Below, in pieces: positions 9,218 to 18,413 of a DNA stretch of 45,994 nt. Within the stretch, counting starts at the first letter, position 1, and each line of letters starts with the position of its first letter. A program made the translations under genes and the position numbers. Source of the stretch: an uncultured Roseovarius sp. (GTDB lineage Bacteria; Pseudomonadota; Alphaproteobacteria; Rhodobacterales; Rhodobacteraceae); assembly GCA_947503145.1 (NCBI GenBank), contig CANNCP010000015.1:1-45994 (forward strand), read 5' to 3'. Under the pieces are notes generated by a model. It was not told the DNA's origin, made no database searches, and saw only the letters and a list, made by a program, of their open reading frames with translations.

Positions 9218-10756
9218 ATGATTACCGGCACCGTTCGCACGCAAATTGACCAGATCTGGAATGCCTTCTGGTCGGGTGGCGTCTCCAATCCGCTGTCGGT
9301 GATCGAACAACTGACGTTTCTGCTGTTCATCAAGCGGCTGGATGACCTGCACACCGTCGAGGAGCGCAAATCCGAAGACCTCGGCATTCCGATGCAGCGC
9401 CGCATCTTCCCCGAAGGGGCGGACGACAAGGGCGAGCCTTACGACAACCTGCGCTGGTCGCGGTTCAAGAACTTCGAGGCCCGTGAAATGATGCGGATCG
9501 TGGATGAGCACGTCTTCCCCTTCCTGCGCCAGATGGGCGAGGAAGGATCCTCTTACGGCACCCATATGAAGGACGCGCGGCTGGGCTTCTCCAATCCCAA
9601 CCTGCTGGCCAAGGTGGTGCAGATGCTGGACGACATCCCGATGGAGGGGCGCGACACCAAGGGCGACGTGTTTGAATACATGTTGGGCAAGATCGCCAGC
9701 GCGGGCCAGAATGGCCAGTTCCGCACCCCGCGCCATATCATCGCGCTGATGGTCAACCTGATGGCGCCGACCCCGCAGGATACCATTTGCGACCCGGCGG
9801 TCGGCACCTGCGGCTTTCTGGTGGCGGCGGGGGAATACCTGCGCGACAACCACCCGAAAATGCTGCGCGACCCGGAACAGCGCAAACATTTCCACAACGC
9901 CATGTTCCACGGGTTCGATTTCGATGCCACCATGCTGCGGATCGGCGCGATGAACATGACGCTGCACGGCGTGGATAACCCTGACATCGCTTACCGCGAT
10001 TCACTGGCCGAGGAGCATGGCAGCGACGCGGGCCGCTATTCCCTGATCCTTGCCAACCCGCCCTTTGCCGGGTCGCTGGATTATGACACCACGTCAAAAG
10101 ACCTGCTGAAAATCGTCAAGACCAAGAAGACCGAGCTGCTGTTCATGGCGCTGTTCCTGCGGCTGATGCGCATTGGCGGGCGGGCGGCGGTGGTTGTGCC
10201 CGATGGGGTGCTGTTCGGCTCCTCCAAGGCGCACAAGGATATCCGCCGCATGCTGGTCGAGGATCACAAGCTGGACGCGATCATCAAGATGCCCTCGGGC
10301 GTGTTCCGCCCCTATGCCGGTGTGTCCTGCGCCATCGTGGTGTTTACCAAGACCGGCGTGGGCGGCACGGGCGATGTGTGGTTTTACGACATGCAGGCCG
10401 ACGGGCAAAGCCTTGATGACAAGCGCACGCCGCTGCTGGACGATGCCAAACTTGGCCCCGTGCCGGAGGTTGCGCTGACCGACGACGAGCATGCCAAGAA
10501 CAACCTGCCCGATATCCTCACCCGCTGGCAGGCGCTGGAGGATGAGGGGAGCCGCCCCCGCACCGCGCAAAGCTTCATGGTGCCAGCGTCCGAGATCATC
10601 GCCACCGGATCATGGGATTTGAGCCTCAACCGTTATAAAGAGATCGAACACGAGGAAGTCACCCACCAATCCCCCGCCGAGATCATCGCAGACCTGCGCG
10701 CGCTGGAGAGCGAGATTGCCGAGGGGCTGGATCGGTTGGAGGGGATGTTGGGATGA
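9218..10756 (+). CDS. hsdM: Type I restriction-modification DNA methyltransferase subunit
   Basis: A 512-residue N6-adenine methyltransferase. The N-terminus (TVRTQIDQIWNAFWSGG) is HsdM-type. The AdoMet-binding motif is DPAVGTCGFL near residues 191-200, and the catalytic motif NPPF lies near 279-282. It partners HsdS to methylate the target on both strands, and with HsdR to restrict unmodified DNA. The ATG at 9218 has AAGGCAG before it. Its stop overlaps the hsdS start by four bases (ATGA), so the two are coupled. The gene is GC-rich and looks intact. Confidence 0.96.
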   Translation: MITGTVRTQIDQIWNAFWSGGVSNPLSVIEQLTFLLFIKRLDDLHTVEERKSEDLGIPMQRRIFPEGADDKGEPYDNLRWSRFKNFEAREMMRIVDEHVFPFLRQMGEEGSSYGTHMKDARLGFSNPNLLAKVVQMLDDIPMEGRDTKGDVFEYMLGKIASAGQNGQFRTPRHIIALMVNLMAPTPQDTICDPAVGTCGFLVAAGEYLRDNHPKMLRDPEQRKHFHNAMFHGFDFDATMLRIGAMNMTLHGVDNPDIAYRDSLAEEHGSDAGRYSLILANPPFAGSLDYDTTSKDLLKIVKTKKTELLFMALFLRLMRIGGRAAVVVPDGVLFGSSKAHKDIRRMLVEDHKLDAIIKMPSGVFRPYAGVSCAIVVFTKTGVGGTGDVWFYDMQADGQSLDDKRTPLLDDAKLGPVPEVALTDDEHAKNNLPDILTRWQALEDEGSRPRTAQSFMVPASEIIATGSWDLSLNRYKEIEHEEVTHQSPAEIIADLRALESEIAEGLDRLEGMLG

Positions 10757-11901
10757 GTTGGCCGACTGTTGCGTTGCGCGAAGTGGCTGACATAGAGCGC
10801 AACAGCATTAAGCCCGAGGATATCGGCACTGGCACCAGATATCTTGGCCTTGAGCATGTTGAAAGCGGCGGGCGGATCATCAGTTCCGAGATTGTTGAGA
10901 ATGGCGAATTAGCAAGTTCGAAATTCAGCTTTAACCCCCGGCATATCCTCTATGGAAAGCTGCGACCCTACCTCGCCAAAATCGCATTGCCGGACTTTGA
11001 AGGTGTGTGCAGCACCGACATTCTGCCCGTTCTGCCAAGCGAGCGTATCGCAAAAAACTATCTGGCTCATTTTCTACGGCAATCGTCCATGGTGAACTAT
11101 GCCAACAGCCGATCAACAGGGGCAAATCTGCCGCGACTGAATCCAAAGGCGTTGGCAGAGTTCCCCATCCCCCTCCCGCCGCTGGAGGAGCAGAAGCGGA
11201 TTGCGGGGATACTGGATCAGGCGGACGCGCTCCGCCGCCTCCGCACCCGCGCCCTCGACAAGCTGAACACCCTCGGACAGGCGATCTTTCATGAGATGTT
11301 TGGGGAGGAAGCAAGCGCTATAATTGCAAGTCGAGCGCAATCTATTAAGGACTTTTGCGACGTCTCGTCTGGATCAACACCGAGTAGAACAATAGCCGAA
11401 TACTATGCAGGAACAATTCCATGGGTGAAAACCGGAGAAGTCAACGGCAGCACAATTACCGAAACAGAAGAATGCGTTTCTGACATTGGCAGAGAAAGCG
11501 CGAGACTAAAAGTATATCCAGCAGGAACAGTTCTGATCGCTATGTATGGTCAGGGAAAAACCCGTGGTCAAGTTGGAATTCTTGGGGTTCAGGCCACTAC
11601 AAATCAAGCCTGTGCGGCCCTGATTCCCAAGAAGGAAATTCTGTCTGAGTTTTTATTTTACCAACTTCGGTCGTCGTATAATCGCCTCCGGGATCAAGGA
11701 CGAGGTGGAAACCAGCCGAATTTAAATGCCAGTATGGTTAAAGACTTTCCTATATTTGTCCCGGACTTAAAAGAGCAAGCCAGATTCGTAAAGCGCGTTC
11801 ATAGCGCAGAAAAGCGAGCTGAGGAGCTTCGCGCCTGCATAGCGAAACATCAAGCCCTCTTCGCCTCCCTGCAACACCGCGCCTTTCGCGGGGAGCTTTG
11901 A
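10753..11901 (+). CDS. hsdS: Type I restriction-modification specificity subunit
   Basis: A 382-residue HsdS with the usual two target recognition domains separated by conserved helices. TRD1 covers about residues 1-135. The central conserved region is PLPPLEEQKRIAGILDQAD with a long helix to about residue 185. TRD2 covers about 195-350 (SSGSTPSRTIAEYYAG, then GQGKTRGQVGILG), followed by a shorter C-terminal conserved helix. The TRD-coding DNA, especially 11,320-11,860, is visibly poorer in GC than the central helix region and hsdM, as expected if recognition domains are exchanged by recombination. The target sequence cannot be predicted. Confidence 0.94.
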   Translation: MSWPTVALREVADIERNSIKPEDIGTGTRYLGLEHVESGGRIISSEIVENGELASSKFSFNPRHILYGKLRPYLAKIALPDFEGVCSTDILPVLPSERIAKNYLAHFLRQSSMVNYANSRSTGANLPRLNPKALAEFPIPLPPLEEQKRIAGILDQADALRRLRTRALDKLNTLGQAIFHEMFGEEASAIIASRAQSIKDFCDVSSGSTPSRTIAEYYAGTIPWVKTGEVNGSTITETEECVSDIGRESARLKVYPAGTVLIAMYGQGKTRGQVGILGVQATTNQACAALIPKKEILSEFLFYQLRSSYNRLRDQGRGGNQPNLNASMVKDFPIFVPDLKEQARFVKRVHSAEKRAEELRACIAKHQALFASLQHRAFRGEL

Positions 11902-11971
11902 CCGCGGCGCACTCAAAGGTTGAGGCGCGGGTGCCTCCGGTCTAACCTCCTGCAAGCTCAGGAATTTCCTC

Positions 11972-14900
11972 ATGACCCAGTTTGCCTTTCTTTCCGCCGA
12001 TTTCCCCGCCCTGCAACAGCACGCCGAAAAGGCGGAAAAGCTGGCCTTGTCCGATCCGCGCGGGGCCTGTTTCCGCGCGCGGCTGACGTTGGAAACAGCG
12101 CTGAAATGGCTTTACCGTCGTGATCCCGCCCTGCGCCACCCGTATGAGCGCACGCTGGCCGCCCTGATCGCGGAACCCAGCCTTGCCGCCCTGACCGGCC
12201 CGGCCATCGCCACCAAGGCGAAATACATCAAGGATCAGGGCAACCGCGCCGCCCATGACAGCGGCAAGCCCCTGACCCCGCAGGATGCCGCCGCCACGGT
12301 GCGCGAATTGTTCCACGTCTGCTATTGGATCGCCCGCACCTATGCGACGGGGGCCAAGCCCGATCCGGCGTTGACCTTTGACATGGGGAAACTGGAAAAA
12401 TCCCTGACGATCTCCGCCAGCACGGTCGCGCAGATCCAAAAGGTCGAAGGCGACATGCAGGCCGAGCGCAAACGCGCGGACGCCGCGGAAGAGGCGCGCA
12501 AAACCTCGGAAGAGGGCCGCCGCGCGCTGGAAGACGAGCTGACCCGCCTGCGCGCCGAGGTTCTGGCCGCGCGCAAGGCCAATCAGGCGGTGCCCGACGA
12601 TCACGATTACAACGAGGCCGCGACGCGCGACGCCTTTATTGATTTGCTACTGAACGAGGCGGGCTGGCCGCTGGACCAGCCGCGTGACCGTGAATATCCG
12701 GTGGCGGGCATGCCCAACCAGACGGGCAAGGGCTTTGTCGATTATGTGCTGTGGGGCGACGATGGCAAACCGCTGGCCGTGATCGAGGCGAAACGCACCA
12801 AGAAGGACAGCCGCACAGGGCAGCAACAGGCAAAACTCTATGCCGATTGCCTTGAGGCACAATTCGGCCGCCGCCCCGTGATGTTCACCACCAACGGCTA
12901 TGAGCATTGGCTGTGGGATGACGCGGCCCATCCGCCGCGGCCCGTGTCCGGTTTCCTCAAGAAAGACGAGCTTGAGCTGCTGCACCAGCGGCGGGGCAAT
13001 GTGAAACGCCTGGGCGATGTCGAGATCGACGAAGATATCGCAGGCCGGTTCTATCAACAGCGTGCCATCCGCCGCGTCGGCGAAGCGTTCGAGAAACACG
13101 CGCAGCGCAAGGCGCTGTTGGTCATGGCCACCGGCAGCGGCAAGACCCGCACGGTGATCGCGTTGATCGACCAGTTGATGCGCGCCAACCGCGTCAAGCG
13201 CGTGCTGTTTCTGGCTGACAGGATCGCGCTGGTGAAACAAGCACATGGCGTATTCAAGACCCATCTGGGCGCCACCCCCAGCGCTAACCTGCTGGAACGC
13301 CACGACCCGAAGAAAAACGACCACTCCGGCGCGCGCGTCTGCCTGTCGACCTACCCGACGATGATGGGCCTGATCGAGCAGATGAAAGGCGACGAAAAGC
13401 GGTTCGGCCCCGGCCATTTCGACCTGATCGTCATCGACGAGGCGCACAGGTCGGTTTACCGAAAGTACCGGGCCATCTTCGAGTATTTCGACAGCCTGCT
13501 GGTTGGGCTGACGGCAACGCCCCGCGACGAGATCGACAAGGATACCTATTCCCTCTTTGGTCTGGAAAAGGGTGTGCCGACGGATTCCTATGACCTTGAC
13601 GATGCCGTCAGCGATGGTTTCCTGGTGCCGCCCAAATCCATTTCCGTGCCGCTGAAATTCCAGCGGGACGGCATAGATTACGATCACCTGTCGGACGAAG
13701 AAAAGGAAGAATGGGACGCCATCGAGTGGGACGAAGACGGCACCGTCCCCGACCGGGTGGAAAGCGCCGAGCTGAACAAGTGGCTGTTCAACATCAACAC
13801 CGTCGATAAGGTGCTGGAGCACCTGATGCGCAACGGCGTCAAGGTCGCGGGTGGAGACCGCCTTGGCAAGACGATCATATTTGCGAAAGGCAACAAACAC
13901 GCGCAATTCATCTTGGACCGGTTCAACGCAAACTATCCGCATTACAAAGGAGAATTCGCCAAACTAATTGATTACAGCGTTACCTATACCCAAGCCCTGA
14001 TCGATGACTTTTCCGAAAAGGAAAAGGCACCGCACATCGCCGTGTCGGTCGACATGCTTGATACGGGTATCGATATCCCCGAGGTGGTGAACCTTGTTTT
14101 CTTCAAGGTTGTCCGGTCGAAAACGAAATTCTGGCAAATGGTCGGGCGGGGAACGCGCCTGTGCCCGGATCTGTTCGGCCCCGGTGAAGACAAGAGCGAA
14201 TTCGTCATCTTCGATTTTTGCCAGAACCTGGAATTTTTCCGCGAAAACCCCGACGTGACGGATGGTGCGGGGGCAAAGCCGCTGAGTGAACGGCTTTTCG
14301 TGACGCGGGTTGACCTGATCGACGCGGCGCAGGAAGACGGCGAACCGCACGAAGACTATATCGCCGCGATCAAGCAGCGCCTTCACGACGAAGTAAGCGG
14401 GGTGCCGATAGAGAACTTTATTGTGCGGGCAAAACGCAGAAGTGTCGAACGCTTCCAGAACCCGGAAGGCTGGGCCGATCTTGATCTGGAAGCCCGGCTT
14501 GCCCTTGTTGAAGATGTTGCCGGCCTTCCGTCGGCCTTTGATGATGGAACGCTACCAGCCAAGCAATTTGACCTTCTTTGCCTGAACGCGCAACTTCAGC
14601 TGTTGAAAAATGAAGGCGGATTTGGCCGTCTGCAACAGCGCATCATTCAATTCGCATCGGCACTGGAGGAATTGTCCAATGTGCCGCTGGTGGCCAGAGA
14701 GTTGGAATTGATCCTGGAAATCCAGACCGATGCCTATTGGGAAGACATTACCATTGAACTGCTTGAAACCCTCCGGCGTCGTTTGCGTGATCTGGCAGAG
14801 CTGATCCGGCCAAAAGAACGAAAAGACGTGATTACCGATTTTGAAGATGAAATCGGGGCTGGTGAGGATGTCACAATGCCGGACATTGGCAGCGGCGTAG

Positions 14901-15367
14901 ACAAGGCACGCTTCAAGATGAAAGTTCGTCGATTTGTTGAGGAACACGAGGATCACATCACGCTGAACAAGGTCAGACGTGGCGAGCAACTGACGGACCA
15001 GGATTTGAATGAGCTGGGGCAAATCCTGGTTGATGAAGGTATTGCCGACGATGCCATATTAGCTGATCTTGTCGATGAGGGTGGATTGGGGCGCTTCCTG
15101 AGATCCTTGACAGGGCTAGACCGTGCTGCGGCCAAAGGGGCATTTGGAAACTTCACTACGAAGTATCAATTAAATGCGGACCAGACTGAATTTCTTGATC
15201 TGATAATCAACAGCTTGACCGAAGGTGGTATCGTTGCCCCTCAATCCTTTTATGAAAGTCCCTTCACCGATCTGGATGACATGGGCATTTCCGGGATTTT
15301 CGACCGGGACCAAATCAAAGCGATAATTGGGATAGTCAAAACGCTGAACGAAGCTGCGGCCGCATGA
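11972..15367 (+). CDS. hsdR: Type I restriction endonuclease subunit R
   Basis: An 1131-residue motor/nuclease subunit. After an N-terminal helical HEPN/DUF4145-like part and a coiled coil (about 130-205), a PD-(D/E)xK nuclease core is seen as FVDYVLW with VIEAKRTKK near 255-280. Helicase motifs follow: ATGSGKT near 385-391, DEAHRS near 488, LVGLTATPRD, and later MLDTGIDIPEV and QMVGRGTRLCPD. The C-terminal region is of the EcoEI R type. It starts 70 bases after hsdS with AGGAA before the ATG. Base composition drops in GC over the last third of the gene. It translocates and cuts DNA when the HsdM/HsdS complex meets unmethylated sites. Confidence 0.95.
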   Translation: MTQFAFLSADFPALQQHAEKAEKLALSDPRGACFRARLTLETALKWLYRRDPALRHPYERTLAALIAEPSLAALTGPAIATKAKYIKDQGNRAAHDSGKPLTPQDAAATVRELFHVCYWIARTYATGAKPDPALTFDMGKLEKSLTISASTVAQIQKVEGDMQAERKRADAAEEARKTSEEGRRALEDELTRLRAEVLAARKANQAVPDDHDYNEAATRDAFIDLLLNEAGWPLDQPRDREYPVAGMPNQTGKGFVDYVLWGDDGKPLAVIEAKRTKKDSRTGQQQAKLYADCLEAQFGRRPVMFTTNGYEHWLWDDAAHPPRPVSGFLKKDELELLHQRRGNVKRLGDVEIDEDIAGRFYQQRAIRRVGEAFEKHAQRKALLVMATGSGKTRTVIALIDQLMRANRVKRVLFLADRIALVKQAHGVFKTHLGATPSANLLERHDPKKNDHSGARVCLSTYPTMMGLIEQMKGDEKRFGPGHFDLIVIDEAHRSVYRKYRAIFEYFDSLLVGLTATPRDEIDKDTYSLFGLEKGVPTDSYDLDDAVSDGFLVPPKSISVPLKFQRDGIDYDHLSDEEKEEWDAIEWDEDGTVPDRVESAELNKWLFNINTVDKVLEHLMRNGVKVAGGDRLGKTIIFAKGNKHAQFILDRFNANYPHYKGEFAKLIDYSVTYTQALIDDFSEKEKAPHIAVSVDMLDTGIDIPEVVNLVFFKVVRSKTKFWQMVGRGTRLCPDLFGPGEDKSEFVIFDFCQNLEFFRENPDVTDGAGAKPLSERLFVTRVDLIDAAQEDGEPHEDYIAAIKQRLHDEVSGVPIENFIVRAKRRSVERFQNPEGWADLDLEARLALVEDVAGLPSAFDDGTLPAKQFDLLCLNAQLQLLKNEGGFGRLQQRIIQFASALEELSNVPLVARELELILEIQTDAYWEDITIELLETLRRRLRDLAELIRPKERKDVITDFEDEIGAGEDVTMPDIGSGVDKARFKMKVRRFVEEHEDHITLNKVRRGEQLTDQDLNELGQILVDEGIADDAILADLVDEGGLGRFLRSLTGLDRAAAKGAFGNFTTKYQLNADQTEFLDLIINSLTEGGIVAPQSFYESPFTDLDDMGISGIFDRDQIKAIIGIVKTLNEAAAA

Positions 15368-15401
15368 TGGACGATACTCATGCAAACTGGGCGCTGCCCT
15401 T

Positions 15402-15419
15402 TCGGGACGCTTCCGTCCC
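15402..15419 (+). other. Hairpin downstream of hsdR
   Basis: GGGACG and CGTCCC arms separated by a 4-nt loop, 35 bases after the hsdR stop. No T run follows, so it is at best a weak terminator. The remaining DNA up to 15,512 shows no gene and may include the left end of the IS91-type unit. Confidence 0.3.
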
Positions 15420-15512
15420 ATGGACTAAGCCGCTCCGCGGCATTGGCGCATTTGGCTGATGGCGGTGACACGCCCCATAACGATGTGCATTTTGCGATCT
15501 GACCGAACTGCC

Positions 15513-15538
15513 TGACGATTGGGGTTTCTCAATCGTCA
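15513..15538. repeat. Hairpin in front of the IS91-associated recombinase
   Basis: Perfect 9-bp arms TGACGATTG (15513-15521) and CAATCGTCA (15530-15538) with an 8-nt loop, immediately before the AGGAGG ribosome binding site of the tyrosine recombinase. It could be a recombinase binding site, part of the IS end, or a translational control hairpin. Confidence 0.5.
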
Positions 15539-15552
15539 ATCAGGAGGTTCCC

Positions 15553-16440
15553 ATGACACAGGAGAAGATGAGCCCGCTGCGCCAGCGGATGATCGAGGAC
15601 ATGCGCATCCGTGGGATGGGCGACAAACACCAAAAGTCCCATATTCGGGCGATCAAGGACTTTGCCGCATTCTTGGGCCATGCGCCGGACACCGCAACGC
15701 CGGAGGAACTGCGCGCTTATCAGTTGCACATGACGGACAACGGGGTCACCCCCTCGACCTTCAACACCCGTATCGTGGCGCTGAGGTTCTTTTTCGGCAT
15801 GACCTGCGGGCGTGAAGAGATGAAGCGCTACATGCAATTCCGCACCGAACCGCGCAAGCTACCTGTGGTCTTCAGCGTCGAGGAGGTGTCCGACATCCTG
15901 ATGGCTGCGCCCGGGCCAGGGTTGAAGTATCGCGCAGCCCTGAGCATTTCCTATGGCGCAGGTCTGCGCGCCGCCGAGGTTTGCAACCTCAAGATCGGCG
16001 ACATCGACAGTGACCGGATGCTGATCCATGTCGAGCTGGGTAAGGGTCAAAAGGACCGCAAGGTCATGCTGTCACCCGGATTGCTGGAATTGTTGCGGGC
16101 TTGGTGGTGCGAGGCACGTCCCGAAGGCTGGCTATTTCCGGGCAAGCCCAAGATCAACCCGATCTCACCGCGCCAACTGAACCGCGCCTTCACCTCGGCC
16201 AAGCATATGGCCGGCGTCAAAAAGCCGGCCACCTTGCACACCCTGCGCCACAGCTTCGCCACCCACCTGCTGGAAGCCAACACCGATGTGCGCGTTATCC
16301 AGGTGCTGCTCGGCCACGCCAAGCTGACCACCACCGCACGCTACACCCACGTGGCCACCAAGACGATCCGCGACACCGTCAGCCCCTACGAGATGCTGGC
16401 CAGGTTGCAGGACCAGACCGTGAAGCGAAGCCTGGAGTGA
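15553..16440 (+). CDS. Tyrosine recombinase (site-specific integrase) of the IS91-type unit
   Basis: A 295-residue phage-integrase family protein. The N-terminal SAM-like DNA-binding domain covers about 1-100. The catalytic domain shows the first arginine in GAGLRAAEVCNL, then HTLRHSFATHLL (H-x-x-R), LLGHAKLTTTARYTHV with the later histidine, and the nucleophilic tyrosine. AGGAGG stands eight bases before the ATG. The stop is 12 bases from the transposase start. In IS91-like units such a recombinase accompanies the HUH transposase; its exact job is not settled. Confidence 0.92.
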   Translation: MTQEKMSPLRQRMIEDMRIRGMGDKHQKSHIRAIKDFAAFLGHAPDTATPEELRAYQLHMTDNGVTPSTFNTRIVALRFFFGMTCGREEMKRYMQFRTEPRKLPVVFSVEEVSDILMAAPGPGLKYRAALSISYGAGLRAAEVCNLKIGDIDSDRMLIHVELGKGQKDRKVMLSPGLLELLRAWWCEARPEGWLFPGKPKINPISPRQLNRAFTSAKHMAGVKKPATLHTLRHSFATHLLEANTDVRVIQVLLGHAKLTTTARYTHVATKTIRDTVSPYEMLARLQDQTVKRSLE

Positions 16441-16452
16441 CTGAACGCCGGG

Positions 16453-17652
16453 GTGTCCCGGCCGAAGCTGGAGGTCGCTGACATCTTCCGTGCCCATGGC
16501 CCTGCGTGGCGGCGGGCCAACGCCGGGCATGTCAGCCTGTCCCAGCTCAAGGTGATGTCGGCGATTGAGGCCTGCCGAACCGAGGCACTCGGCGGGCATG
16601 TGGCGGCGTGCGGCAAGTGCGGTCATCACCACATCGCCTACAATTCCTGCAAAAACAGGCACTGCCCGAAGTGTCAGGGACCGGCGGCGCGCGACTGGAT
16701 GGAGGCCCGCGCCGAGGATCTGCTGCCAGTGGAATACTTCCACATCGTCTTCACCATGCCCGCCGAGATTGCGCGGATTGCCTACTGGAACAAGCAGGCG
16801 GTCTACAGCCTGCTGTTCAGGGTGTCGGCGGAAACGGTCATGGCCATTGCCGCAGATCCCAAGCGTCTCGGCGCACGGATCGGCATCACCAGCGTGTTGC
16901 ACACCTGGGGATCGGCGCTCACTCATCATCCCCACATCCACATGATCGTCCCGGGCGGCGGGTTGTCGCCCGACGGCACAAGGTGGATCGCCTGCCGCCC
17001 CGGGTTCTTCATGCATGTGCGGGTTCTGTCGCGGCTGTTTCGGCGCCTGTTCCTGGACGGGCTGTTGGCCCTGCACCGCGCCGGACAACTGGCCTTCTTC
17101 GGTCACCTCGAACGGCTGGGTGACGCTGGCACCTTTGCTGCATGGCTCGCCCCATTCCGCAAATCCGAGTGGGTGGTCTATGCCAAGCCTCCCTTCGGCG
17201 GGCCGAAGGCGGTGCTGGCCTATCTGAGCCGCTATACCCACCGCGTCGCCATCTCGAATGCCCGACTGGACAGCGCGGACGCCCAGACCGTGGCTTTCCG
17301 ATGGAAGGATTATCGCATCAAATCCGGCGATCGCCAAAAGGTCATGCGGCTGGCAACGCCCGAGTTCATTCGCCGCTTCCTGATCCACGTCCTGCCAGAT
17401 GGCTTCCACCGCATCCGGCACTACGGCCTGCTGGCCAGCTCGGCCCGCAAGGCCAACATCACAAAGATCCGCGCCTTGCTATATGTCCAGCACCCGGACC
17501 AAGCCACCGTGTCAGGACCCGAAGCCGAGATCATCCCGCTCACCTTGCGCGAACCGTGCCCCTACTGCGGTGGTCCCATGCGCATCATCGAGATATTCCG
17601 TCGCGGGCAGAAACCGATGTCGCGCGCCCCACCACGTGAGCAGGCCGCATGA
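16453..17652 (+). CDS. IS91 family transposase
   Basis: A 399-residue rolling-circle (HUH/Y2-type) transposase starting with GTG. An N-terminal zinc region has CGKCGHHH, CKNRHCPKCQ. The metal-binding HUH segment is THHPHIHMIVPGGG near residues 156-170. The tyrosine region is YLSRYTHRVAISN near residues 257-270. A C-terminal CPYCGG finger ends the protein. These are the standard IS91 landmarks in order, and length is normal. It would nick and transfer one strand of the element without a double-strand break. Confidence 0.94.
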   Translation: MSRPKLEVADIFRAHGPAWRRANAGHVSLSQLKVMSAIEACRTEALGGHVAACGKCGHHHIAYNSCKNRHCPKCQGPAARDWMEARAEDLLPVEYFHIVFTMPAEIARIAYWNKQAVYSLLFRVSAETVMAIAADPKRLGARIGITSVLHTWGSALTHHPHIHMIVPGGGLSPDGTRWIACRPGFFMHVRVLSRLFRRLFLDGLLALHRAGQLAFFGHLERLGDAGTFAAWLAPFRKSEWVVYAKPPFGGPKAVLAYLSRYTHRVAISNARLDSADAQTVAFRWKDYRIKSGDRQKVMRLATPEFIRRFLIHVLPDGFHRIRHYGLLASSARKANITKIRALLYVQHPDQATVSGPEAEIIPLTLREPCPYCGGPMRIIEIFRRGQKPMSRAPPREQAA

Positions 17653-17885
17653 CCCACCGCCTGTCAGATGCCAAAGAACGCCACCGGCTGCTGCCCCCCG
17701 CCGACCCGGTCCGAACAGACTGCGCCCCGCCTCCCTCGGCGCGAAACACGATAGCTCTCATGCCAAATCTCTCAGAGTTTCGGGGATCATCGAACGCGTT
17801 TGTCCCCGTCTCGGCCATCATGCGCATCATTAACCGCACCGCTGACATAGCCGTCGCCCCAACCGTCTTCGCACTTTCACCATAG
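17649..17885 (+). CDS. Small ORF overlapping the IS91 transposase stop
   Basis: A 78-residue frame whose ATG overlaps the transposase TGA (ATGA), which would permit coupled translation. Sequence is proline- and arginine-rich with no recognised domain. It may be only the non-coding tail of the IS91 unit. On the minus strand an equally long frame exists, so coding is doubtful. Confidence 0.25.
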   Translation: MTHRLSDAKERHRLLPPADPVRTDCAPPPSARNTIALMPNLSEFRGSSNAFVPVSAIMRIINRTADIAVAPTVFALSP

Positions 17886-18413
17886 GATGATCCAAGTCCC
17901 CCTCGGCTTCCTCCTTGGGAGGTTTTCCAACGCGGGTCGTGGTCGCGCGAAGCCACAGCCTTCCGCTGCGACCCGCATCAGAAAACCTTCACCTTTCCGG
18001 ACATTCACCGTACCATCGTACCGCTGCGGGGTGGCCCGCCATTCCAGACTTTCGCTGCAGATGCTAAGTCGAGCTGACGACGAACTGGTAGTCTGCGGAC
18101 TTTGCAGACTTTCTCAGGGGCTGCGCTAAGGTCTGTTTTGTGTTGATTGGATAACCTTATATCCTTTCAGACGACCCAGCCGAGTTCCGCGGAGCCAGTA
18201 GGTGTGAACGGCGGCGCAATACTCGGCCAGTGGAAGACTTTTACGCCGCCGTTGACACCAGTAGGATTCTGATGTCTGAAATGAAGACCGGATACATGAG
18301 GACGAGGGTCGATATGCTTAAGTTCCCGGTGGAATTGGCGAGAAGCAGGTAGCCCATGCAACTTTGAGGTAGTACGCTTAACTCAGAAGTTTTTGGCGTT
18401 CCAAAGGACAAGT
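17886..18413. other. Gene-free region with a 16-bp inverted repeat
   Basis: About 530 bases without a gene I can support. At 18,201-18,216 and 18,244-18,259 there are 16-nt arms (GGTGTGAACGGCGGCG against CGCCGCCGTTGACACC, 15 of 16 paired) around a 27-nt loop. GC falls towards the right, approaching the low-GC gene at 18,414. The region may include the end of the IS91 unit and remains of another small element. Confidence 0.5.

Larger units (their letters stand above)
15513..17885 (+). mobile_element. IS91-family unit (tyrosine recombinase + HUH transposase)
   Basis: Two genes in tandem, 12 bases apart: a phage-integrase-type recombinase and an IS91-type rolling-circle transposase, a pairing known from IS91-like elements. 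A small frame overlaps the transposase stop by ATGA. IS91 elements make no target duplication and lack simple inverted ends, so the borders given are only the outermost features I can assign. Confidence 0.65.

Noticed and set aside
9173..9967. A 264-codon antisense frame in hsdM
   Set aside because: Opposite strand of a clear methyltransferase gene; a shadow of GC-rich codons.
12647..13942. A 431-codon frame antisense to hsdR
   Set aside because: It lies wholly opposite conserved helicase motifs and arises from GC-rich codon bias.
17585..17956. A 123-codon leftward frame at the end of the IS91 unit
   Set aside because: Antisense to the transposase C-terminus with no recognised family; probably a shadow.
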